Below are positions 38,117-48,929 of a stretch of 64,000 nt of DNA, in pieces. Source of the stretch: Sanghuangporus weigelae (taxonomy: Eukaryota; Basidiomycota; Agaricomycetes; Hymenochaetales; Hymenochaetaceae). Below the pieces are notes generated by a model. The model made no database searches and was not told where the DNA came from. It saw only the letters and a list, made by a program, of their open reading frames with translations. Made by a program: the position numbers and the translations under genes. Positions within the stretch are counted from its first letter, which is position 1; every line of letters starts with the position of its first letter. Location of the stretch: NCBI GenBank assembly GCA_033182465.1, contig CP137324.1:372001-436000 (forward strand), written 5' to 3'.

Positions 38117-40131
38117 GCCTAATGCAGATTCTGAAAAAGCTTCAGCGCCAGTGAGGCTGCGGCTAGCATTGCCTGAGCTGCCAGCCATTTCTTACGGGGA
38201 TAGAGACTTGAGGGATTCGCTATTTCGTGCCAGTCCTGATAAGGTGGAGCGCTGAGAGCGGACAAAAAACGTACGTTGTGATCTTCAGTCTAAAACTTTT
38301 CTGGCCAGACGCTCATGTATGCCCCGTCAGCGTGTTTCCTATGCTCTTCGGAGCACGCTAGACTTCAGTCTTGATGCAACTAATGACATGCTTGAGATTG
38401 GATCTGATGCACTTCAGTTCTCGACTCTCCCAGGCTTGGAGGATGTAGCCCGTGTTTTACTAGCTATATGGGACGCTCTACATCTTGCGGATGCTAGTGA
38501 ATTTTCGTATCATAAGTGATTTTGACTTCTTACTGGTTACGGTTAGACAAATAAGATGGCTTGCTTACGGTTGACAGAACGATGTGCCGATATCTTATTA
38601 GCCATCAGGGAAGAGATTCATGAAGCAGGCGATCAGGTCGGAGAAGTGCGGGCTATAGACTGAATGCAGAGCTTTTAAATCTGTGCAGTCTTTAGAAGCA
38701 GGTTCATAGACCTGTCCCCAAAGCATGATGACATCCTGCGCAATATCAATGACTGAGATGCTGCTCTAAGTGATGCTCTAAGTTTGTTTTCGGTACATAT
38801 CGGTATATTTGGTTCTAAAATTACCTTCGCTAAACTAAATTTACCAAAAGATGTCCACTCAAATGCGGACACTGAGACAACTGCAAGCCTTAGGAGGCGC
38901 AGAGAAGGGCAGATACAGACAGACTGATCTCCCTTATGAAGGTAAACGAAGCGACAGTAGAACCCGATGGCCAGATCGCTTCTGGTTCCAGTTCTGCTTT
39001 TGCGGATGCTCCCTTGTCAAGGACACAATATAAGCTGCAGCAATTAGATCTCCCAGGCTGCGTACTTGATATGGAGGATGTGATGGATGCTCGTGGCGGG
39101 CATTGCGATGTCTTTGTTGGCTACGTACGGTCCGAATCCCTGCGCAGCCAGCTTTCAATCATGAAATATGACAACGGCAAGACTAAGGTCGCAATCAAGT
39201 GTCTTCGAGTTCGACTTCTTCAAAACGAAACTCTTGCCAAGGTAAGAAAAATACGCCGCTGCACACTGTCTTTCGTAAACCCGTCAAAAAATTCTGTCTA
39301 GTCGCTTGCGCGAGATGAGCATTTGGTCACAGTTGGATCATCCGAATATAGTACCGCTCCTTGGGTATACACTTGAAAAAGATTATCCATCATTAATTCC
39401 GGAGCGGATGGATTTTGGTACGGTCAAGACTTTCCTGAGGAATCGCCCGGAGAGCGATATCGGGCATTTTGTACGTTTTAATGGTCCTTCAGAGTCTCTC
39501 AAGACATACAGGCTCTTCGGATAGCTCAAGGACTAGATTACCTGCACCAACTCAATATTGTCCATTCTGGCATGAAAGCTGCGAGTGGTCAACTGAAAGT
39601 GGTCGCCATGAGGGCATTCTCAGCTAATGCTCATCTGCTTCTTTCGTCAAGGGACAAAGTTCTCATCAGCTCATCCTGCGAGCCTTATAGTTGCGACTGA
39701 GGAATTTCTCAGATTCTTGATTCTTTACAGACCGGTTTTGTATCTACTACACACGGTGGTGACGTCAATGGCACTAGAATTGCTTAACCCTAACACGGAA
39801 TCGTAGCACAGCAAGGAGACGAAGGTCTGGGCTTACGGAATGACGCTTTACGTGGGGTTTCTACCTGATAACAACGACATAGGCGATCTAACTTCTGATT
39901 AGGAGATGATATCGAAAGAACTTCCCTATGCTCACCTCAAGAACGACTCTCACATCCTTTCTGCCATTGTAATAAAAGGAGTATTACCAAGTTTACTAGC
40001 GCATTCCCCCGACGATACGCATTTGTCGTCCGAGCCATATTCGACTATCTGCTCAATTTGCGCTAGTTGTTCGAACAGAACTCTCAAGGAACTGTTGGCA
40101 ACGAGTCAAATAATAGCGCTGCTATCACCAT
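38117..40131 (+). pseudogene. Decayed MLKL-type N-domain kinase gene
   Basis: A broken copy on the strand opposite to its relatives. The N-terminal module is very close to that of the kinase at 21447-25845: VSYALRSTLDFSLDATND, WDALHLAD and ERCADILLAIREEIHEAG are nearly or fully identical. Intron sequence is shared too, for example the tract TGACTTCTTACTGG before the third exon and the region before ATGTCCACTCAAATGCG. The downstream kinase remains are of another class: DLPGCVLD, KVAIKCLRV, LDHPNIVPLLGYTLE, LRIAQGLDYLHQLNIVHS and LPYAHLKNDSHI. Pieces of the module and of the catalytic core are missing or altered, and the frame is interrupted several times, so no full product is expected. Confidence 0.8.
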
Positions 40132-40365
40132 AGGCCTACCTTGTCATCACTTCGCATTTGACACTTCATTGCGAATAGATACTTCAGAGACAACTATCAA
40201 TTGGCATTAATTCCTACAGAAGTATTTTGCTATCGCTCTTCTCTTGCTTTCTTATGCTTTCGATACGCTTCCAATCATGTAACATTCCCAGAAATAATCG
40301 GGAAACATCCACAGAAGAATGATAGATACAAACGTTCGTTTTGGTTGTACCTGTAAGGTCATAAA

Positions 40366-43300
40366 CTAAAAGGTGCTATTGTGCCGTGACGAGGTATCAA
40401 CACTAGTCTCGTTCCTCATCCCCCTTGTCAACGTGAGTAGCAAGTTCTCAATTCGCGTCTGTCGTTCCTTTAATGACAATTCAACATATCCGATTCACAA
40501 TACAGAAGAGGAATGAACAGACCTGCAATTCTTTTATCTCATCTTTGAGACGATGTACAGGAAGGTCGCGAATTCCCTCGAGCACCGTCTCAAGCCTCCG
40601 CACTCCTGCGAGTGTATCGTCTGTCATGGGCGAAGAGAGTCCACCATTGCGTTCCGACACAGACGTCACGATACGAGGACCAGCAAATAAGCGCGCCAGC
40701 GGGCTAGGTGTCTTCAACATTGGAAGGGTTGGAGGTTGGCCATTGTCAGTCGTGAGACTTTCCTTGTGCCGCCGACGCGGTGATCGCGGTATCCCAGGTG
40801 AAGGAATGCGGCCAGGTGTACTGGGATGGCTCGTACTCTGCGGGCGCTGGAGAGACTGATTTCGTGAACGCCTACGAACATTCTCTCTGGATGCTAACGA
40901 GCGTAATGCTGGACCTCCCTCGTCTTCCTCGTCGGTGAAATCCTCAAAGAGGGCGTGTTCTTGCTCGTCAGAAAGCTCGATATCGAAAATCGCGTCATAC
41001 ACCGTGTGAGCATGTCCTCCGACAAGAATCTCAACCAAAGGCATCGACTTGAGGTTTCGAGGTAGCGAATTGTACAGGTTATGCGCTGTGTCCTTCCCTG
41101 ACGCCCGTAATCTGCTGCCACCTTCGAAGTAATGCTCGTAAATCCTGATTATTATCAGAACTGGGAACGACTGTGTCAATAGACGTTAACACGTTGCTAT
41201 CTCCTTCCGCTGTCAAACACTTACAGTCAGTCGAATAAGCAAGACATTCGCACTATGAAGTGCCCTTGGTGATAATATGCAACTCAATGGCAGTAGTAAT
41301 GCGTATGCAAGAAGATTAAAGGGAGGCTGATAACTGAACAGAGCATCACATTTAACTCTAGCAGTCAGTCGATCAGCGGATGAACATCCTATGTCAGAAT
41401 TTGCTCCTACCTTTCAATGGTGGTTATAGTGTATTGGAACAGATACTGGAGAAAGTTAACGATGCAAGTGCGTACGTTATTATTATCGGACTCACTTCCT
41501 GGTTTGCATTCTACATAGTTCATCAGCAAAACGCCGAATAGCAGAGGGAAATCAAACGTGCCTCATTAATCCGAGCAAATGTATTCGACAAGATGGAAAT
41601 CAAGACTGGAAATCAAGGTCAGTTTAGCCATGTACTTCTTCTGGGAACGTGATGGCTACGTACTGGTCAATAGAAGTGTGTTCGACAACGCGGCGAACGT
41701 CGTCATCAAAATCGGACCGAACACTTTATGGAAGCTCTCCGCTTGTTGGAAACTGAGGTACGTATTGCCGAACCAGATTTGGACCATCAGCCAAATTATT
41801 TTCTTCAGTGGCCACTGATTCTTGTCAGCTGAGAGAAGCATATATCGGTTTCTAGTCAATAGAAGCTTGCTACATGAGGTTGGAGGAACTTGCCTAAGGT
41901 CCACAGTGTGAACAGCAGGCCTGAAAAGCAGACCGCCGCTACGCACATGAAGAACGCGAACTCGGCAATCATACCCCGCAGAGCACTGCAAGTTTCCCAT
42001 TAGCCACTGTAGGTAACAACAACAATGATGACTCACAGTATAACGACGTTATTCTTTATGGCAAAGAATGCCAGCCTACATCGCACTTATAACAAATTTG
42101 TATCATCCGAATAAAGACGACACACTTACCGAGGAAACAAAATGCAGGCACCACATGCGAGGATATCAAATGCTAGCTCAGACACATACACTGACAAAAG
42201 GCTGTGTTAGTTACTGAGACGATTTAACGTTCAAGATAGCTCACTATCTGCCTGGACCAGACCCTTTATTCTCAGACCAAAGTACGTAAGGAATATTAGC
42301 AAGAAGGCTGTGTCAAAGACACTCCACATCTATAATTCGCATCGTAAGTTTCGTAAGATATGATCAGATGTATTATCGACCTACGCTAGCCATGTAAACT
42401 ACGGAAGCACGCGGTGAGTTAACGATATCATAACCAGTTCGTTTAGGCTTACTACTCCATCCATGTTCACGGGCTTGTGCATACTCATCCAAGAGAAACG
42501 CCAGAGCGAATACAACGAAGATACCTTCCCACATCCCAAAGTGCTTGGCATTCTGATCTAGAGAAGGCATTACTATAAGGTAGCCACGGTAAACCAACGA
42601 CGATACTCACGGGAAAGGCATAGCCAGAAGGTCAACATCAGGACGACGAAGTTCAAGAATTCAAGGATGGCTCCATACTTAGGCACGCGGAGTCTCAAAG
42701 GAAAATAATGAGTCACATAGTCCATGTGCAACTTGAGGTAACAGTCACCGATAATGGTCAAGAAAAGGCGCCTTTCTCCCGTCGTATAATTCGACTGCTC
42801 GAGGTTTGTAATTATCTGCCAGAAGCGATCTATTCGAAACCGTCGAGAAGACAATACGTCCAGCGTAGATATCATCGACGATGGCCTGAACTACCGTGCT
42901 CGCTAAGAAAGCCTTAGATTTTGTTGCAATGGCCATCTGTAAGACGGTATGGGTCAGCAAGATCATTTCCAAAATCAGAGGGAAGCCTACCTCTAAAGCA
43001 CTGGACGGATCATCCAGGTCTTCTTCATCTCCTCCTAACGCCTCTAAGACAGCCTCAACAACTTCCGGGGGTGCACCTACAATCGGACTCCAGCTCGTGG
43101 TAAGAACAGCCGCAAGTTCAAGCTTGCTACTCGCGAACGTTCGTACGAGCTTCATTGCGAGAATCTCACACATCATCGCACGGGATGCCATGACGTTCGC
43201 ATTTGCAAGGTCGTCATCCATAACCTGGATGAAGTGCGAGCGTACCACGAGACATGTATAGACAACCGCCATGTTTCTGAGCCTTGCATACTTATACACG

Positions 43301-43629
43301 AGAGGTCGGATGATCGCGAAGTTGATGTCAGAAGCCGTAAGCTGTCTAGTTCAAACGTGTCAGGATGAGAAGTCTCCTTGCATCGTTCGTCAGCTCACTC
43401 CCAAGACAATGCACTGTCTAGTAGAAGGTATCGTCAGAATTACAGACGCTACGTCGGTTGAGGCAACACACCTATATTTTCCTTTATAGTAATTGAATCA
43501 GAGACATTGGCAACGATTGAGGGCTTCATTGCAACTCACGGTCACATCCTTTTTGATATGGCAAATGAGTGGAAAGACTCGAACATCAGAAAGGTCAGGA
43601 GATATGAGATTCTGTTCTTCGGGATCCAT
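40366..43629 (-). CDS. YVC1: Vacuolar TRP-type cation channel Yvc1
   Basis: Predicted 739-aa TRPY channel releasing Ca2+ from the vacuole. Twenty exons join in frame: 43629-43540, 43481-43472, 43417-43399, 43345-42991, 42936-42858, 42797-42749, 42693-42611, 42557-42456, 42398-42385, 42329-42245, 42190-42130, 42075-42037, 41985-41894, 41828-41664, 41605-41562, 41510-41496, 41445-41411, 41357-41225, 41170-40523 and 40467-40366. Landmarks are PLICHIKKDVTENIDSALSW, then HYRLRVPKYGAILEFLNFVV, MWSVFDTAFLLIFLTYFGLR, ILACGACILFPR, the pore region IWFGNTYLSFQQAESFHKVF and TTFAALSNTLLLTILISILS, YLFQYTITTIE and ALFSYQPPFNLLAYA. The cytosolic tail has an acidic block (EDFTDEEDEGG) typical of Yvc1 calcium sensing. 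Four exons are 10-19 nt. Two introns use GC donors (41893 and 41561 side). Confidence 0.93.
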
Positions 43630-43865
43630 CTTGTTGGATGTTCAAGAAGGAGCGGCGGCGGCCTTCATGACTCGGATTGCTTCCATCGTATGCACTTCAA
43701 ATTTAGTTGCTCCGAATAACAGTCTGATCGGCGTGCACGATGTTACGATCGGCGGATTCGATTCAGTCACGTGCCTCGATTTTATTCTATTTTATTTATT
43801 AATTCGACGACGTCCATCCATCTCTAGATCCTCTAGTCGAATTATTCCTTTTGTCTCCGATGTCT

Positions 43866-45446
43866 TCAAGCAGTTTTACTTCTCTTTAGTACACGTATAG
43901 AATGTTCGATAAAGGTCCTGTCTAGCTCATCGCTGATCCCTCCTTCGTACCATCTCACAGGCAATGTGCTTGCACGCGAAATCCCAAGCGCCGGCACCTC
44001 GCTCAACTTTCCCGAGCCACGCGAAGGCTTCATTTTTGACTCTACATGGCCATCATCATTCTCTTCAAGGGCTCGCTGCAGCTCTTTTAGTACGTCATGG
44101 ACTTCCTCGCGTTCGACCTGTAGCAAGTCCCGTAGTGCATCGTCAGAAGAATACTCAAGAGATTCCCGCATCAGTCTGCGCAGCTCAGCAAGATCAAGCG
44201 CAAAGTCCCAGTTGTTCTTCTTTAGGACGAGTTCGTCAATCTTCCGTCGAATGTCGGATGCTGTCGGCGGATTCTTCATCTCTTTATGTTCCGATGGCTC
44301 GGAAGCCTCGATGGGTTCCAAGTCTGCGATAGTCATCACTTGAGAAATAGCCAGTTTCTCCTGCTCCTTCACTTTCTCGGGCAGATAATCTAGGACTTTC
44401 TGCAGGTCTTGCCTCGTCCGGAACTCCGCTGCTCGTCGACTTGACTCGGCCTCTTCCATCCGTTGAAGTGATCGTATCTGTACTTTCAGCTAGATAAAAC
44501 TATTAGTTAGAATCGATGCAGCTCTGCATAACGCTCGTTCGGAATCGTACCGAAAACATATCAAGCGCGTTCGATATTCTTGCGTCACAAGCTTCAATCT
44601 GTTCTTGAATTTCTTTGCGTTTCAGGTAGCGCTTGTAGAAGGGGCGGTGAGCTTGATCCTCTACTAGTTTCTTCACAGCATTGAAGGAGCTGTACCGATT
44701 GGTTGAGTAATTCCTCAAGCTTAGGTCGGACGGGCACTCACTTATTTAGCTGCATCATCGGAAACTCGAGCTGGCTCTCTACGTTCACCCCCGCATTGCT
44801 GATCTCGTCGCGAAGAATGATCAATGTGTCCACGCATCGTTCGGTTATGGACAGACATGCCAGTTGGTTAGACTGATGAAGATACCAAGCGAGGACAGCT
44901 GAATAAATACAAGAAGGAAGCAGACATAGACTAACCTCGACAAGTTCCAATGCATCCCAAATATACAACAGCGTTTTTGCTGCGGCACCCAGACCGTTAA
45001 CTGGGGCCGCCGAGAACAGCTCTGAACTGATTTCCAGAACATCGTGTGCTGCGTTGGACCCGTAACCAAGGATGCTTTGAGAAACCTCTTTGAGACGCTA
45101 AGTAATGGAACAAGAGAAAATTAACGAAGGATAACCGTATGATGCTGGGAGAGGGTAGACAAACCTCTCGCGTTCTCACGTACCTCTCCTCTTGTTCTGG
45201 AGGAACGGTGTGGTTTGAGACCTTGATCTTCCAGGATGACATTTTATTTCTTGAAGAGGCGAGCTTCTGAGCTTGAGGTGGTTCCTCAGACTCTGGAGAC
45301 CTTGATCTGCGCATAAATCTGGGCAATCGGAACTTGTTTTCCTTGGAATCATTCGTTACAGTGGATGCATTGGAATCAGCTGACGCAGAGTTCGCCGAAC
45401 TGAGGAATAATTCGCTCTTAGCCTTTGATCTGGAGTATTGCGACAT
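43866..45446 (-). CDS. Kinase-less MLKL-type N-domain protein
   Basis: Predicted 445-aa protein from exons 45446-45165, 45097-44936, 44872-44742, 44689-44551 and 44489-43866. Exons 2-4 are 162, 131 and 139 nt, exactly as in the MLKL-domain kinase at 21447-25845, with the same phases. The helical module (residues about 95-243) shows GLGAAAKTLLYIWDALELVE, NQLACLSITERC, FYKRYLKRKEI and ARISNALDMFS. A coiled linker follows (LQRMEEAESSRRAAEFR, LRRLMRESLEYSSDDALRDL). The frame ends with DRTFIEHSIRVLKRSKTA, just where the kinase paralogue would enter its catalytic domain. No kinase remnant is visible in the 237 bp before YVC1. It may be a standalone effector module or a gene that lost its kinase. 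Confidence 0.8.
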
Positions 45447-45695
45447 AACATCAACGTAGACTGGCTCCACTAATTATCGGGCTATTTTAATCGCCACCTC
45501 GTTTTATCAGATAAGATTGTATCCTAGTGCCAGATGAAATCTTGGTGGCGTTCGTGGCGCAATTCCATTGCCACATTCCGGCAAACATTCAACCGATGTT
45601 TGTGGCAATTGCGTGGATAACACAGAAGAGGATTTGCAAACGCAGAGAGGGTACGGGAATATCATTGTGTTTCTCATGAACGGCCATACAAACAA

Positions 45696-46969
45696 TCATA
45701 GTTTAGATTTACTTCGTGAGATATTGATCTCATTCCACTAGGCATGGCGTCATAATCAATCGTGATGAAAATGATTACAATTTCATAAATTTACTCACCC
45801 AAGGGACCCAAGACGGCATATCCGCGGACAATGTCGCCGTAAACTCTGGGTTTCGTTTCTCAAGGAAAGACCGTGCTCCCTCCTCGCCGTCCTTGCTCGG
45901 ACCGAGCGTACGCATTGCACGCGACTCTAGGAGATGCTGTTCCTCTGGGGAGTTTGCACCGCGCCATATGAGAGCCTTGGTCATTGCAACCGATGTCGCT
46001 GAAGTGGTCGATGCGAGGCGCTCAGCAAGATGAAGTGCGGCAGGGAAAATCTCATCACGCTGAGGTAGAACCTTATAGTAAAGACTTGATATATGAGGAG
46101 ATGAAGGAGTAAATGTCTCCCCGCTCAGAAGGAGAGTAGTAGCTTTAGAATGGCCAACCAGTCTTGGAAGAAGGAACGACGATAGAGCTGATCCATGGGT
46201 GAGCAAGCTTTGCAAAGAAGATTTGGATGCGAATCGTACCTTCCGCACAGATACCACGGGTAACAAAAGGGAATATTAACTTCGCTCCATCCCAAGCCAA
46301 TCGGAAGTCAAAGGCAAGCTGCATGGTCATACCTATCCCCGCCTGCGAGGCATAGGTTTCATACAGTGTGGCGAGTTTTCTAGATAATCACTCACAGCAT
46401 GCCCATTGACAGCTACAACTGTCACCTTTCGACACCGAAATATTGCCATTGTCACCTTCCCACCAGTGTCCCGATGTGCTTGACAAGACAATTCTTATAA
46501 AGCCTTCGTTTTAGCTCGATTACTGCGTACTCACCCCGAACTGGATCAGGTTCTTTCTCCGCTTCCCGATCCCACAGATCGTTCCAGCCATTTCCGATGT
46601 CTGCCTGCCGCGTAATCAGCATACTCTTACAATTATTTACTCTTAAGGATGGGGAAAACAAACTCCTGCGCAGAAAGCCGGCGCCTTACGATCGGCTGTC
46701 AGAACTACAACTCGAATGCGATCATCCTTGTCAAAAGTTTCAAAGGCAGAGATGAGTTCTGCCGCGAGCCTCTTCGTAAAGACATTTCTCCTGTCAACGA
46801 TTAAAGTGAGCAGAAAATACAGTTGATTAGCATAATATCTTGGTTCGCACCTGGCCGATTGGTTTAGGGTAATTATAGCAACAGCTCCTTTCAATTCAAC
46901 GATGATGTTTGAGAAGCCGAAAGCAGCGTAATCAACAGCGGCCGCGTCAGGCGCTGATGACTTTGACAT
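45696..46969 (-). CDS. Peroxisomal enoyl-CoA hydratase/isomerase family protein
   Basis: Predicted 310-aa crotonase-fold enzyme of fatty-acid beta-oxidation, either a hydratase or a delta3,delta2-enoyl-CoA isomerase. Exons are 46969-46851, 46790-46664, 46604-46535, 46478-46396, 46342-46240, 46187-45799 and 45737-45696. Motifs: the N-terminal strand GAVAIITLNQSARRNVFT; the CoA-binding and oxyanion-hole segment APAFCAGADIGNGW; VTMAIFRCRKVTVVAVNGHA joined to AGIGMTMQLAFDFRLAW; LLPRLVGHSKATTLLLSGE; and a C-terminal helix with LLESRAMRTLGPSKDGEEGA. The last exon is only 14 codons and ends SKL, a canonical type-1 peroxisomal signal. Residues needed to distinguish hydratase from isomerase cannot be settled by eye. 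It is divergent from the IRC21-like gene. Confidence 0.93.
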
Positions 46970-47403
46970 GGTCAGAAGCAAGATGATGATGGCTTGGTCG
47001 TCCCTCGATCTCGGTTGCAAACCAGATTTAGATCACGGGTAGTCGGTCAGAAGTCAACACCGATGGTATGGTCAAATTCCTGCATTATATAATAGATCCT
47101 AAAACCAGATTGGCTCAGAGGAAGTATTAAAGCCAGAAAGTATAAGCCAGAGTGTGTGTAGGAGCCAGCCAGAAAAACAATGACGAACTTCGAGGGCGAG
47201 GGATCGAAGAGCCCACTACTCACAGTGTCTTATCACTGACCGGATTACAGAACGTCGCAATTAATAAAATTACGTGAACGTGATACAACTTTCTAGAGGA
47301 TCGTCGAGATCGGCTAATTACTTGATTCGCCACGTAGATCTTCTCCGCCGATCATAGCTCTTAAACGGGGTCTTTGACTCGATGCACCTTAAATCCTACA
47401 ACC
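46970..47403. promoter_or_regulatory. Divergent promoter, enoyl-CoA hydratase and IRC21-like genes
   Basis: 434 bp between two divergent starts. No open frame with coding character. It probably holds both promoters. No specific factor site is claimed. Confidence 0.5.
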
Positions 47404-48396
47404 ATGTCTGCGTATCTGCGAAGCTGGCTAGGCGGCAGCTCCTCGTCAAGTAGCACGGCTTCGCAACCACTGGATGGACCGTCATCGGTACAGAAATCAG
47501 AGCCGGAAGTTTCTCTAAAAGTGTCCGAGCCTGACGAGCAGAACGACGTGGACTCGGATGGGAAGTCAGATCGTACGGAGACGGACGCACCGCCTGCGTT
47601 CCCTTCGCTCAATAGTGCTCAACGACTCGGTTCTGCTTCCACTCCTTCGGCAAAGCAATCAAAGAGTAACGGATCGCTACCGAATGCACTGACGGATACG
47701 TCGTTAATGCCGCCACCACCCTCTCCAGGGAACGCGTTACGCGTCCCTGGTGTGCCGACTCCCACTTTGCGGTTGGGTTCGAATAGTCTGAATGCGGCTT
47801 CGGCATCTCCGAGCCTAATGCCTCCACCATCGATGAATGGATCTGGAAGCGGGAACACACTTGGCGTACCACCGACCACGACCAAACCGCCTGTGAAGAA
47901 GGCTCGAGAGAAAGTAGCGCTTGCACCCGGGTTCGGGCCGTTAGACTGGGCAGCGCTCAAGTCGTCTGGTACTGATTTACGAGTTGAGTTACTGTCTTTC
48001 ATTCGCATCACTGAAGCTTTCAACTGGCGTATTGACAAATTGTTGCGTTGTAGGGCGTGGAGACACTCCTCCGCGTGACACCCTCCATGCTCAAAGCGCA
48101 CAACAGGAAAGACGACGCCTGGTCCGCCTTCTTCGGTAAAGTGTACAACATTACGCCTTACCTGCCCTATCACCCTGGGGGTGAGAAGGAGCTTATGCGC
48201 GTAGCTGGGAGAGACGGGACGAAATTATTCGGTACGTGCTGCTTACGAGATTAGTCAATTGTTTGGGTTCGCTTCAAGCTAATGCGCCTTTTCTTTTTCT
48301 GTACGTGAAGCATCTACGCACGCCTGGGTCAATGTTGAGTTCATGCTTGATGCATGTCTTGTTGGGTTTCTCGTTTCTGAGAGTTATGGATCATAG
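47404..48396 (+). CDS. IRC21-like cytochrome b5 domain protein
   Basis: Predicted 280-aa protein with exons 47404-47982, 48054-48231 and 48311-48396. The first 190 residues are low-complexity Ser/Pro with two SLMPPP repeats. The C-terminal 80 residues form a cytochrome b5-like heme domain: VTPSMLKAHNRKDDAWSAFF, GKVYNITPYLPYHPGGEKEL (first heme-ligand His in HPGG), MRVAGRDGTKLF, then THAWVNVEFMLDACLVGFLV (second His). This arrangement matches yeast Irc21 and fungal cytochrome b5 reductase-associated proteins. There is no transmembrane segment, so it is likely soluble. Electron partner unknown. Confidence 0.9.
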
Positions 48397-48929
48397 AACT
48401 GCACGACTCATTCCAGGATTCTGGATAAGTTGTTCCTAGTTTTTGGAGATTTATAGAGCTTTGAGCTTCTTTTTTTTGGCACTCGGCTGTACAAACTCAT
48501 GGACTATTCATATCCTTTCTACCCACCGCACATCTGCTATCCATCGCAATTTAGACAACTAACATATTGTAGATTGTATTCATCATCGCCAGTAATCCTC
48601 TCATGTAGAGTTATACATCATATATAGAAATTACAGGTTTCACTGTTCTACAGAATACATTTTCAATTTCCTTTTCCTATTCTTTTTCCTATTCCAATTC
48701 CAATTCCAAAGTAAAGTAAGTTCAGAGGGTGTCGCGGGAAAGCAGCAAGTAATGGTCATCTAAGAAAGTCGAAGTATGAGAAAACAAGATATGATTCGTC
48801 AACCGAGAGACTGAAAGATATCTATTCTCCATCGGGAGTGTAGGAATTCGAAATCGAGCAATCGTAGAATAGAGCCACAAATTTTCCTTGAGGAAGCAGA
48901 ATTCCAAGAGAGACTCGGAGGAGTAAAGG
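48397..48929. other. Convergent spacer
   Basis: Separates the 3' ends of the IRC21-like and SUR7/PalI-like genes. AT-rich with a CCTATTCC/CCAATTCC repeat-like tract near 48680-48710. No coding signal. Confidence 0.5.

Noticed and set aside
43271-43489. Plus-strand frame with ordered-looking peptide near the YVC1 start
   Set aside because: The minus strand here yields micro-exons that complete the conserved YVC1 N terminus, so the plus-strand frame is a shadow.
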